Shown: positions 1-7,503 of the stretch, piece by piece
Layout: every line of letters starts with the position of its first letter
Numbering within the stretch: position 1 is the stretch's first letter
Source: Candidatus Aquidulcis sp.
GTDB taxonomy: Bacteria; Chloroflexota; Anaerolineae; UBA4142
Length of the DNA stretch: 50,489 nucleotides
Direction of reading: 5' to 3'
Assembly: GCA_020723345.1 (NCBI GenBank)
Contig: DYJA01000042.1
Coordinates: forward strand, 1 to 50,489
The notes under the pieces: generated by a model
Told to the model about the DNA's origin: nothing
The model's database searches: none
What the model saw: only the letters and a program-made list of their open reading frames with translations
Position numbers and translations under genes: made by a program

Positions 1-142
1 GATGAACACAGATAGAGAATTGAAAATCGGTGTAAATCAGCGTTAATCTGCGTCCAATAATGGTCTTGGCTTATTTCCGATAACGTCTAATAAAATCAGA
101 AGAGGAAACTCTGTGTGCCAAGTCAGGAACGCAAGCACGAGT

Positions 143-580
143 CTACTGGGACTCCAGCCGGGCTTTCAGGTTCGCCAGCATTGTTTCCGCTTCATGTTCG
201 TTCTGCTTGACGATGAAAGTCTCCGCCAATTTGCCCAGGAGGGGTACGGGAATCGTGTATTCGACTTCGACGGTCAATTTGGTTGCATCACCCTCTGGTT
301 GGTATGTCCACACGAATGTGCTCGGGATGCCTTTTTCGTTCTTAACCACCGTGCGCTGGTTCGGGACGTACTCTTTCACTTCGGTGCTGCCTTCAAAGTG
401 CATCCCCGCCATTTTGTACTTCCAGTCGTAACTTTCAACCGCGCCATCGGGAGTCTTTTTTACGTTCTTGACTTCCTCCATGCTGGGCCAGATCTCAGGC
501 AAGTGGGTCGGCTCAGCCATGTAACCATAGACTTGCTCGACCGGGGCATTAATCGAGATGGCTTTCTTTAGGGTCGCCAT
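143..580 (-). CDS. SRPBCC (START/Bet v1-like) family protein
   Basis: A 145-residue cytoplasmic protein with the SRPBCC fold pattern. It opens with MATLKKAISINAPVEQVYGY, the first strand and helix typical of polyketide cyclase/dehydrase and coenzyme Q-binding relatives, and the C-terminal helix follows KLAETFIVKQNEHEA. Members bind hydrophobic ligands in a deep cavity; the ligand cannot be read from sequence. The frame extends upstream, but the start at 580 is chosen because GGAGGAGGTGAG lies 7 bases before that ATG. A second SRPBCC protein is at 21394-21831. The 15-bp element at 718-732, upstream of this gene, recurs upstream of the next minus-strand gene. Family sure, function unknown. Confidence 0.85.
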   Translation of the reverse strand: MATLKKAISINAPVEQVYGYMAEPTHLPEIWPSMEEVKNVKKTPDGAVESYDWKYKMAGMHFEGSTEVKEYVPNQRTVVKNEKGIPSTFVWTYQPEGDATKLTVEVEYTIPVPLLGKLAETFIVKQNEHEAETMLANLKARLESQ

Positions 581-717
581 AGCTCTCACCTCCTCCCTAG
601 GTGCTGGATTGCATAGCCCGACTTGGCACAACAGAGGGAGCACGGCCGTAAACCAAGGATCGTACTCCGGCAATTTTGTCCATCACCTCACTTTCATTGC
701 TGGGACGGCACCAAACA

Positions 718-732
718 AAATCGCCAACGCCC
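718..732. repeat. 15-bp direct repeat, copy 1 (copy 2 at 2213-2227)
   Basis: AAATCGCCAACGCCC occurs exactly here and at 2213-2227 in the same orientation; with flanks, about 20 of 22 positions agree. Each copy lies upstream of a minus-strand gene, 152 nt before the SRPBCC start and about 48 nt before the SGNH start. It may be a shared leader or regulatory element, or a duplicated upstream region. Confidence 0.5.
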
Positions 733-763
733 TTATCGAACAAGGACGTTGACTGATCCAAAC

Positions 764-2179
764 TCACTTGGCGTAGGACTTGATCGCCTGCGCGATGAAA
801 TCGGCGAACTGCGGCGCGATCTCGCGGTTGGCGCGCTCGTTCGGGTGCGAGTCGTGCGCGTCGCCGAGGCGGTACGCCGCGCGCAGCATGTTGTAATCGC
901 GCGCGCTCTGGTTGCTCTCCGCGAGCAAATTGAAAAAGTCGAAAGTAAAAACGTTGGGGTGACCGCTGAGATATTCCGGCGATTTTAGCCAGTTCGCCCA
1001 CGCGCGGGCGCGCGCGGCGTTCTGCGAATTTGTTTCGGCGGGCGTGTTCGGCGGCGGCGTGACGACGATGAAAATTTTATTGGGATATTTGTCCATCACC
1101 GCGCGGATGTTGCGATAGTACGTCTTGTACTCTTCGAGTTGCTGATTGCTTTCGATGTTGGCGGAGGGGAAGCACGATTTGAACGCGAGCACATCGTACT
1201 GCATCAGGTGGCTGAACGCGTTTGATGACGGCGATGTCACGGGTTGCGCGAACAAAATATTGAAACCATCCGGATCGGTGTTGTCGTCCGGGATGTCGAA
1301 ATTCATGTTCGCGCTTTGTCCGTTCGCAAGCGTTAGCCCGGCGTCGTTGTAGCCGTGATCGAAAAATTCATAGCCGAGCGCGGTGAGTCGCTGGCGCAAG
1401 CCGCCTTGATCGATCAATCCTTGTCCGGTCGAGTGATGCAAGAAAATGACGCGGCGAATCGCCGTGGGTTTGCCAGCCGCAGGCGCGATGGTCGGCTGCG
1501 CGGGCGCGGGCTTGGTGGCTTGCGGCGCGCTGACCTGGGTTGGTTGCGCGGGCTTGCCGGTCGGCTGCGCGGCAGGCGGTTGCGCCGGTTGCGCGGCAGA
1601 GGGCGCGGTGCCGGTGGGGAAGAGCGCGACGGCGTCCGCGTTCGCAAAGCCGGTCTTGGCGCCGCCGACGAAAATGCTGACGGTCTCGCCGGATTTCACG
1701 TTCAATGTGTGGAGCCAGAACCAATCGTCGCCGCTGTTGCGTTGATCGACTTTGAGATCGATCGTGCCGCCGCTGTACTGAATCGTGAACGGCGTATCGG
1801 TCGCGCGGTCGTCGCCGTGGGGCCACCAGATGAAGAGTTCGTAACTGCCGGCGTTTGCGATCGACAGATCGAAACGCGCGCGGCAATTCGCGCAACTCGG
1901 ATCCGCGTAGCGAAAATCGGTGTTGTAGGCAACGCCGCTGCATTGACCGCGCGGACACGTGCCCCAATCACCGGATTGGATCGAAAAACCGGGGTTGGCG
2001 TTGTCGACGACGATGCTGCCGGTTGGCGCGGCGGCGGGCGGCGCGCTCGGCGGTTGACTGGCGGGGGAAGTGGGCGCCGGACTGCCGGAGCCCAACACAT
2101 CGCCGCCCCAGATCGAACAACTGAGTACGGCGAACAACGCGACGGTCACGATCGAAAATCGCATGGTGCGGTTTTTCAT
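764..2179 (-). CDS. Secreted lipoprotein: golvesin-like domain plus SGNH-like hydrolase domain
   Basis: A 471-residue exported protein. The N-terminus is a signal peptide with a lipobox-like VLSC (Cys about residue 21), so it is probably a surface lipoprotein. A Pro/Ala linker leads to a beta-sandwich at about 55-185 (GFSIQSGDWG, AGSYELFIWWP) resembling golvesin C-terminal or carbohydrate-binding modules. After a second Pro/Ala/Gln linker comes an SGNH-like domain at about 237-471: IFLHHSTGQG at its start and DAHDSHPN near its end, where the catalytic Asp-x-x-His block sits. A carbohydrate esterase role is inferred, not shown. ATG at 2179 is preceded by CGAGGAGGCG; the longer upstream frame lacks a signal sequence. 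A good promoter lies at 2341-2369. Confidence 0.75.
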   Translation of the reverse strand: MKNRTMRFSIVTVALFAVLSCSIWGGDVLGSGSPAPTSPASQPPSAPPAAAPTGSIVVDNANPGFSIQSGDWGTCPRGQCSGVAYNTDFRYADPSCANCRARFDLSIANAGSYELFIWWPHGDDRATDTPFTIQYSGGTIDLKVDQRNSGDDWFWLHTLNVKSGETVSIFVGGAKTGFANADAVALFPTGTAPSAAQPAQPPAAQPTGKPAQPTQVSAPQATKPAPAQPTIAPAAGKPTAIRRVIFLHHSTGQGLIDQGGLRQRLTALGYEFFDHGYNDAGLTLANGQSANMNFDIPDDNTDPDGFNILFAQPVTSPSSNAFSHLMQYDVLAFKSCFPSANIESNQQLEEYKTYYRNIRAVMDKYPNKIFIVVTPPPNTPAETNSQNAARARAWANWLKSPEYLSGHPNVFTFDFFNLLAESNQSARDYNMLRAAYRLGDAHDSHPNERANREIAPQFADFIAQAIKSYAK

Positions 2180-2340
2180 TTCGCCTCCTCGCAAATTTCG
2201 GCGAGCCAAAATAAATCGCCAACGCCCGTGAAGGATGGAACGTCGGCGAAAGGATGACCAGACGAGCGGGCGTATCCCGCCCCAGCCATTGCCAGACCGT
2301 TTTCGCCGCGCGTCATCACGCCGCATTCAACTCTACAGAA

Positions 2341-2369
2341 ATCTTAACACGGATTGCCGGTCAAGTCAA
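2341..2369 (-). promoter_or_regulatory. Sigma-70-like promoter for the SGNH lipoprotein gene
   Basis: On the minus strand, TTGACT (2369-2364), a 17-bp spacer and TAAGAT (2346-2341) match the -35/-10 consensus well. The leader to the ATG at 2179 would be about 155 nt. Confidence 0.55.
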
Positions 2370-2389
2370 TGCCCATTTTTTGAAAACAA

Positions 2390-2421
2390 AGACCTTCCAG
2401 GGTTCGCAACCTGGAAGGTCT
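2390..2421. repeat. Palindromic repeat, family D (AGACCT...AGGTCT), short variant
   Basis: A 32-bp near-perfect palindrome with arms AGACCTTCCAGG and CCTGGAAGGTCT. It belongs to the same family as 13338-13371, 42170-42203 and 42224-42257. It lies between the plsY stop and the -35 box of the gene downstream on the minus strand, so its hairpin could also act as a weak terminator. Confidence 0.7.
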
Positions 2422-2429
2422 CGGCGCGA

Positions 2430-3140
2430 TCACGCTTCGCGTTTGCGCTGCGCCACGTGTTCGCCAAAGCGCCGCTCGGTGCCGGCGCGCAAACGTTCGA
2501 TGTTCGGACGGTGAACCCAGATGATGATGATTCCGATGATCAAGTTGACGATGAAATAACTCCACGGCGCATCGCCGCGCAGTACGAAAAACAACATGAC
2601 GATAGGTGAAACGATCGCGGTGGTCAACGACGCGACCGACGAGTACCGGACGACAATTAGGATGAGAATGATCGGCGCGATCAAGACGAGGACGATGGGC
2701 GGAAAGAGCGCGAGCATTGCCGCCGCGCTCGTCGCGACGCCCGCGCCGCCGCGCCCTTGTTTTACGATGCGTTGAATCCAACCGAGAGGCGGCGGCGCGA
2801 AAGTGAGATTTGGATCCGGCTTGGCAAGCAGCATGATGAAGATCGACCAGTTATGCCCCAACAGCGCGCCCACCACCGCGAACGCGTGCGCGTCGCGTGC
2901 GTCGGGAAAGATAAAACGCGCGAGGAAAACCGGCAGCATTCCCTTCAGCACATCGCCCACGACGGTGAGCGCGAACGCGCCCCAGCCGACCGTCCGCAAA
3001 ACATTCGATCCGCCGGTGCGCCCGCTCCCGTGTCTTCGCACGTCGATATTCCAGAGCCGCCCGATAAAATAGCCGGTGGGGAACGCGCCAAAGAGATATC
3101 CGATCAGCGCGCACGCGAGCGCGATGAGAATCATTTCCAT
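2430..3140 (-). CDS. plsY: Glycerol-3-phosphate acyltransferase PlsY
   Basis: PlsY transfers the acyl group from acyl-phosphate to glycerol 3-phosphate, the first step of membrane phospholipid synthesis. The 236-residue integral membrane protein shows the three family motifs: GSGRTGGSNVLRT (canonical GSGNIGATNVLR), GHNWSIF, and GRGGAGVAT. It has six to seven hydrophobic segments. The Arg and Gly replacements in motifs 1 and 3 resemble divergent PlsY paralogues, so this may be a second copy in the genome. Start 3140 is chosen because GGAAGGAG lies 8 bases upstream; an upstream in-frame ATG has no ribosome binding site. The DUF1893 gene lies directly upstream on the same strand. Confidence 0.88.
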   Translation of the reverse strand: MEMILIALACALIGYLFGAFPTGYFIGRLWNIDVRRHGSGRTGGSNVLRTVGWGAFALTVVGDVLKGMLPVFLARFIFPDARDAHAFAVVGALLGHNWSIFIMLLAKPDPNLTFAPPPLGWIQRIVKQGRGGAGVATSAAAMLALFPPIVLVLIAPIILILIVVRYSSVASLTTAIVSPIVMLFFVLRGDAPWSYFIVNLIIGIIIIWVHRPNIERLRAGTERRFGEHVAQRKREA

Positions 3141-3229
3141 TGAACGAACTCCTTCCATAGTCAATTGGTCGATCAGTCAATCGGTCAACTGGTTGCCTGG
3201 TTGACCGATTGCCCCGTTGTATAAACCCG

Positions 3230-3673
3230 TCAACGTGGTGGAAGTTGCGCGCGGGCGCCGCTTTGCGCAAACTCGCGGAGCGCGTTCACCGCCGCGTCTG
3301 GATCGTCGAGCGGCAGCGTGAGCCGTTCCATGGGGCACGGTCCATCGTTGCGTTTGTTGAGGATGAGCGGAACGAGGCGGTCGTACTCAAACGCGATCTG
3401 AGCGCGCGCGAGCGCGTCGCACGCGGCTTGACTCATCAGCGGCGAAAAGACCGCGCGAATGCGCGCGGTGCGCGCCACCATCGCCACGGCTTTGCCGACG
3501 ATTTTGTCGGCGAGCGCCGCGCCGCGCGCCTGTTCGCCCAGCGCGTCTATCGCTTCCAGCAATTCGCCGATGCCGTCGCGGGTGCCGGTACGCAACAGCG
3601 CGCCGTCTTTGATGATGACGAACGCGAGCGAATCGCCGTTTAGTTTTTGTTTGGCTAGTTGCAGATCGGTCAT
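3230..3673 (-). CDS. DUF1893 domain protein
   Basis: A 147-residue soluble protein matching DUF1893: LAFVIIKDGALLRTGTRDGI at the start, ADKIVGKAVAMVAR in the middle, then LILNKRNDGPCPMERLTLPL. The family adopts a cytidine-deaminase-like fold, but no reaction is established. The conserved ADKxVGKA and DGPCPMExxT blocks are both intact. The ribosome binding site is weak. It sits 89 bp upstream of plsY on the same strand and could be cotranscribed; that spacer is a run of short GGTCAA/TTGACC-type repeats. Family assignment is good, function unknown. Confidence 0.8.
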   Translation of the reverse strand: MTDLQLAKQKLNGDSLAFVIIKDGALLRTGTRDGIGELLEAIDALGEQARGAALADKIVGKAVAMVARTARIRAVFSPLMSQAACDALARAQIAFEYDRLVPLILNKRNDGPCPMERLTLPLDDPDAAVNALREFAQSGARAQLPPR

Positions 3674-4122
3674 AGCGAAAGTTTACCACCGCGGGAAAGG
3701 GCTGTCAAACGCGTCAAACTTTGGCAAGCACACCGCTGACCGCCGAATGAAATTCGGCATCTAACAAGGTGGAAATCCGATGAATCGGATTGGGTGGAAG
3801 GGCGAACACGTTTCCAACGTGTTTCCACCTGTTTAGACGGCGGTTTGCAACCGCTGGCTTTGCCGTGGCGCGGTTCGTAGTAAGCCACGTAGCGAGAGCG
3901 GAGTGGCGTTTTTCGCTGCGAACGACGGCACTCCACTTTGTTGCGTGCCTGACTAGGAACACAACCGCACTGCGTTTAATCGTGGACGCCGGTAAGGGCG
4001 AAGCATTTTTTCGTCTTTCTACTATGCTGTGTTCTATTCAGGATACGAAAAAATGCTTCGCCCCTACGCCACGATCGAATGTGGTGCTACCCGACCCAGA
4101 CCCCCCGCAGAAAAACCAGAAT
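3674..4122. other. 449-bp non-coding spacer rich in palindromes
   Basis: No convincing gene. The open frames here are short, low in family-like content and cross inverted repeats. It holds a small palindrome (AATCCGAT-GA-ATCGGATT, 3775-3792), a tract with ACGTTTCC/GGAAACGT-type repeats around 3808-3830, and the family A palindrome at 3980-4075. Confidence 0.6.
3980..4075. repeat. Palindromic repeat, family A (AGGGCGAAGCATTTTT)
   Basis: Two arms of about 30 bp, containing AAGGGCGAAGCATTTTTTCG on the left and its near-perfect reverse complement on the right, enclose a 27-bp centre. A second copy is at 7377-7450. The two copies bracket the NACHT-FGE locus, one beyond each end. Confidence 0.85.
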
Positions 4123-6768
4123 TCAGGATTCAGAACCAAGTGCGGAAGAAGACTCGGCAACTCGCAAACCGATAATGTCGTCACGGCTGAGTGGGTCGCT
4201 GACGATGCGGGACGCACAGCGGGCGCTGCCAATAAAGTAGTAGCACGACCCGCCCCGCAATACCCGCGAGCCGGTGTTCTTCAAATCTTCGCGTCCGTCA
4301 TTCCCATTATACGGATATTCTTTGTACAGCGAAGAACACCATTCCCACACATTGCCCACCATGTCGAACGCGTGGCACGGACTCTCGCCGCGCGGGAAAA
4401 GACCAACCGCTGTCGTGCGTCGTATTCCGCCTTCCGCCGTGTTCGCTTTCTCGGAATCGAATTCGCCGACCCAGGGATACTCGCGTCCATCATCCTGAGC
4501 GTTAGTCGAAGGACCGCGCGCCGCTTTCTCCCATTCCGCTTCGGCGGGCAAACGAAACTTGCGTTTCTGCGGATCGGTTTTGGTGAGCCAGTTGCAGTAC
4601 GCGACTGCTTCGTACCACGAAACGCCGACGACGGGATGATTGTCGAGATTCCATTCTGGGTTGTCCCAGTAATCTGAATCTGGCTTTTCGATATCCGATT
4701 CTGCGCGCCAGTTCCATCCCGCCTCCGTCCAGCAATCGCGGTGCGCGTCCGCGTATCCACCATCCTCCACAAAGCGACGGTACTGCGCGTTCGTCACAGC
4801 ATACCTGCCAATGCGGTACGCGTCAAGTTTGACGCGGTGCTGGGGCAATTCGCGTTTAAAATAGTCTTCCCAGTTCTTGCCGTAACGTTCCACTAACCTT
4901 TCAAATTGCTCTTGAGTTGTACCCATTACGGATTCGCCTGCGGGAACATCCACGAGGGCGGGAATTGGGCAAGCAACATCATCGCGCGGATCGCCGAGCG
5001 CGCCCAGCACGCGCCCCACCTCCGCGCGTTCAACCAGCGGCAACGCGCCTTGCGCGATGATGCCGACAAGCCAGTTTTGCAATTTGCGGAGCGTGTCTTG
5101 ATAGCGTCCTGGGCTCGCCGCGCGTTCGGGCAAGTGAATGTCGGCGGCGGCTTGCGCGGCAAGCGCGGCGGCGTACGCCTCGGCGTCGCCGATTTTTTGC
5201 CCGGCGCGATACTCTTGGTCGCACAGCGTGTTGACGAGCGCGACCGCGTTCCCAAACGCGCGCGGACGCGCGTGTCCCGCCGCGAGCAAAAAGACCTCGC
5301 GCCACCACGCGCGATCCTGGCACACCCACTCGGCAAGATTGTTCGGAAAATCTTCGGAGTTGACGACGTAGCGCGCAGCGAGAAATTCCTGGAACGTGCG
5401 GTGTGGAAACGCAAACACATCCGGCTCGCGCTCGATCAACAATCCCGCGCGCGTGCGGACGTAATGAATCGCGGTCTGCGCCTTGTTCCAATCCCCGCCC
5501 AGCACGGCGACGAGCGTCTTGCGTAATTCCTCGCCGCTAATGTCGGCGGTGACGTTCTGCCGATTCGCGCTTTTGCCCTGGTGTTCGTGCGCGGTGAACG
5601 CGACCTGATTCAACACTTGCTCCAAACGATCGCGCGTGACGCCGAGCGCGTCGAGAATTCCTTGTTCCGCGGCGGTCTCTCCCGCGACCTGCACGCGTTT
5701 GCTCTGCTGCCAAAAGTCGAGCAGGAGGCGCACGCAGTCCTCGTACAATTCGGCGCGGTCGTCGGGCAGTTTGCCGCGCGACGTGTGCAGCGTCGCCATC
5801 AACGTGAGCAGGAGCGGACGCGGCGCGAGTTCCGCCAGATGCGGTTGCTGGCACGCGGCGATCAGCGCGTTCGCTTTCGCGTCCGCGAGCGCGCGATTCA
5901 GCGCCGCGACCTGGACGACCGCGTTATACCAGCCGCGCACAAAGTTCTCGATTTGTTCCGCGCTGAACGGCGCGATCGTCTGCTCCGCAAAGCCGCGCAG
6001 TTTCCAATCGCGCTTTTCGTACGCGTACGGTCGGCAGGTGACGACGATGCGGCAGCGTTCGCACGCGCGCTCGAAATCCTCGACGACGCTTTTGAGCAGC
6101 GCGCGGCGCGCGTGCGCGTCCGGCACTTCGTCCAGCCCGTCGAGCAGCACCAGCCCGCCGCGTTCGAGCAGATGTTTTTTCAACGGCGCGAAACTGGAAT
6201 CCAAGCCGTGACTCATCAGATCGCGTTCGATGAAATCCCAGAGCGATTGCGCGTTCGGCTGATGCGAATTGTTTTCGCTCACCCACGCGACCCAATCGCG
6301 CAAGATGACGCACACCGGCAGCAACGCGCCGAGCGTCCAATCCGGCAAGCGTTCCAACCACTTGCCCTCGGGTTCGAGCGAATGTTTCGCCAGACAATAG
6401 CCGAGATGATTGACGAACGTGGACTTGCCGCCGCCCGGATCGCCGAGCAAAACGAGCCGCCGCGCTTTCGGATCCGACACCGCTTCGAGGACGGTCATCT
6501 GACGGGACTCGCGAAAGCCAGGTAAGTTTGCCTCGTTGCGTGACACAATTTGCCCGCGTCGTTTAGTCTCTTCGACGTCAAGGCGCGTCGTCACTTCAAG
6601 GTTGGTGTAGACATCGCGCAGCGTCACTGTCTCGCCCGTCGGCGAGGCGTACTGCGGATCGATCACAAGGAGGGGCAGGATGTTGCAGACGTTCGCCAGA
6701 TAGCGCAGGTACGGCTCGGCGTTCCACGCGGATTCCAGCACGCGCACGCGCAGCGCGTCGCCGTCCAC
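4123..6768 (-). CDS. NACHT NTPase with C-terminal FGE/C-type-lectin-like domain (main part, frameshifted from its N-terminus)
   Basis: Signal-transduction NTPase of the STAND class. Within this 881-residue part, Walker A is GDPGGGKST (109-117), Walker B is LVLLDGLDEV (206-215) and sensor 1 is IVVTCRPYAY (241-250); a helical region follows. From about 607 there is an FGE-sulfatase-type domain (VPAGESVMG, RIGRYAVTNAQYRRF, RLPAEAEWEKAARG, DMVGNVWEW, RVLRGGS). The paired catalytic cysteines of true formylglycine enzymes near RGGS are absent, so this is probably a ligand-binding lectin-fold module. The ATG at 6768 is internal: the frame continues upstream and joins 6663-7286 across a single-base deletion near 6810. 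A repeat-derived insertion lies at 4488-4511. Sensor, defence or self-recognition roles are inferred from family. Confidence 0.85.
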   Translation of the reverse strand: MDGDALRVRVLESAWNAEPYLRYLANVCNILPLLVIDPQYASPTGETVTLRDVYTNLEVTTRLDVEETKRRGQIVSRNEANLPGFRESRQMTVLEAVSDPKARRLVLLGDPGGGKSTFVNHLGYCLAKHSLEPEGKWLERLPDWTLGALLPVCVILRDWVAWVSENNSHQPNAQSLWDFIERDLMSHGLDSSFAPLKKHLLERGGLVLLDGLDEVPDAHARRALLKSVVEDFERACERCRIVVTCRPYAYEKRDWKLRGFAEQTIAPFSAEQIENFVRGWYNAVVQVAALNRALADAKANALIAACQQPHLAELAPRPLLLTLMATLHTSRGKLPDDRAELYEDCVRLLLDFWQQSKRVQVAGETAAEQGILDALGVTRDRLEQVLNQVAFTAHEHQGKSANRQNVTADISGEELRKTLVAVLGGDWNKAQTAIHYVRTRAGLLIEREPDVFAFPHRTFQEFLAARYVVNSEDFPNNLAEWVCQDRAWWREVFLLAAGHARPRAFGNAVALVNTLCDQEYRAGQKIGDAEAYAAALAAQAAADIHLPERAASPGRYQDTLRKLQNWLVGIIAQGALPLVERAEVGRVLGALGDPRDDVACPIPALVDVPAGESVMGTTQEQFERLVERYGKNWEDYFKRELPQHRVKLDAYRIGRYAVTNAQYRRFVEDGGYADAHRDCWTEAGWNWRAESDIEKPDSDYWDNPEWNLDNHPVVGVSWYEAVAYCNWLTKTDPQKRKFRLPAEAEWEKAARGPSTNAQDDGREYPWVGEFDSEKANTAEGGIRRTTAVGLFPRGESPCHAFDMVGNVWEWCSSLYKEYPYNGNDGREDLKNTGSRVLRGGSCYYFIGSARCASRIVSDPLSRDDIIGLRVAESSSALGSES
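4488..4511 (-). repeat. Family C palindromic repeat inside the FGE coding sequence
   Basis: TCCTTCGACTAACGCTCAGG (minus strand) is the core of the intergenic repeat seen at 7397-7430, 10366-10396 and 43430-43577. Here it is in frame and encodes PSTNAQDD between ARG and GRE of the FGE domain, a loop that is normally shorter. Confidence 0.7.
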
Positions 6769-7286
6769 CGCGCGCGCCAGTCCCTGCAGCGCGGTTTCGA
6801 CGCGCTGTTGTGCGCGGCATCCAGCACCGTTTTGAAATCGGGCAGCGCGTACAAACGCTGGCGGAGGTAAAAGAGAAAGCGCGCGAGCGCGGGACGCTGA
6901 TCGGTGGAGAGATCGAGCGCGGTCAGCAGCGCGGCGGGGACGAGTGCCGGGTCATCGGAGGACGCGAGATAGACGAGGCGCATCGCTTCGTCGCGGAGCG
7001 CTTCGTTGCCCGGCTCGACGAGCGCGTGCAGGCGCAAACGCCGGGCGTACTGCACCGCGCGCGATTCGCCTTTTTGCCGCGCGGCGTCTTCGATCGCGGC
7101 GAGCAGCGCGCGCGCCAGCGCGTCGTCCTTCTCAAGCGCTTTGACGCCCGCCTGCGCCTTGCGCTTTAACTTTTCCGCCGCCGGTTCCAGCGCGGGCTCG
7201 ACCACGCCCTTTTCGATCAACTTGCCCGCGACCGTGGAAACGCCGGTGGCGATTGCCATCGCGAGAGAGAGTAGAAAAGGATCCAT
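6663..7286 (-). CDS. N-terminal part of the NACHT-FGE protein (frameshifted)
   Basis: The first ~157 residues are the true N-terminus of the NACHT protein: a hydrophobic patch (FLLSLAMAIATGVSTVAG), then charged helices and KTVLDAAH. After about 6810 the frame turns into low-complexity Arg/Cys sequence, while the next frame continues sensibly as QQRVETALQGLARAVDGD into the NACHT part. One missing base restores a single protein of about 1,050 residues. Start 7286 has GAGGAG 8 bases upstream. The promoter at 7340-7368 is strong. The effector-like N-terminus matches no family I can name. Sequencing error, a real null allele, or programmed shifting remain possible; no slippery heptamer is evident. 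Confidence 0.7.
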   Translation of the reverse strand: MDPFLLSLAMAIATGVSTVAGKLIEKGVVEPALEPAAEKLKRKAQAGVKALEKDDALARALLAAIEDAARQKGESRAVQYARRLRLHALVEPGNEALRDEAMRLVYLASSDDPALVPAALLTALDLSTDQRPALARFLFYLRQRLYALPDFKTVLDAAHNSASKPRCRDWRARWTATRCACACWNPRGTPSRTCAIWRTSATSCPSL

Positions 7287-7339
7287 CGTTCGCACTCCTC
7301 AATGAGTTTTTCGAGCGAGAGGGTCAACGTTCGGCAATT

Positions 7340-7368
7340 ATTCTACTCTGGGTTGGGAGGGGTGTCAA
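7340..7368 (-). promoter_or_regulatory. Strong sigma-70-like promoter of the NACHT gene
   Basis: On the minus strand: TTGACA (7368-7363), 17-bp spacer, TAGAAT (7345-7340). The start site would be near 7333, giving a leader of about 47 nt before the ATG at 7286. Confidence 0.7.
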
Positions 7369-7376
7369 TGCCGCGC

Positions 7377-7450
7377 GTAAGGGCGAAGCATTTTTCTGAT
7401 CCTTCGACTCCACTGCGTTCCGCTCAGGACGAAAAATGCTTCGCCCTTAC
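7377..7450. repeat. Composite palindromic repeat (family A with family C inside)
   Basis: Perfect 20-bp arms GTAAGGGCGAAGCATTTTTC (7377-7396) and its complement (7431-7450) enclose a family C core beginning ATCCTTCGACTCC and ending GCTCAGGAC. The nesting suggests one repeat inserted into another. Confidence 0.85.
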
Positions 7451-7475
7451 ACACCACGCATTTTGAAATCTGGTG

Positions 7476-7481
7476 TATAAT
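7476..7481 (+). promoter_or_regulatory. Possible -10 box for the rpiB-like gene
   Basis: A perfect TATAAT, with TG one base before it (TGTATAAT), lies 23 bp before the ATG. No good -35 hexamer is found at 16-18 bp, so this may be an extended -10-type promoter or chance. Confidence 0.35.
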
Positions 7482-7503
7482 GACCGTCGGGAGAAAACAG
7501 TCT

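Noticed and set aside
1-142. A gene at the left edge
   Set aside because: The sequence (AATCAGCGTTAATCTGCGTC and neighbours) is AT-richer, has no open frame with a ribosome binding site and resembles dispersed non-coding repeats.
4123-4960. Active formylglycine-generating enzyme
   Set aside because: The two catalytic cysteines near the RGGS motif do not align: the cysteines here fall at other spacings, and the domain is an appendage of a NACHT protein.
7377-7450. Intrinsic terminator or CRISPR-like repeat
   Set aside because: The palindrome has no T-tract after it, occurs as a dispersed family with an inserted second repeat, and has no regular spacers.
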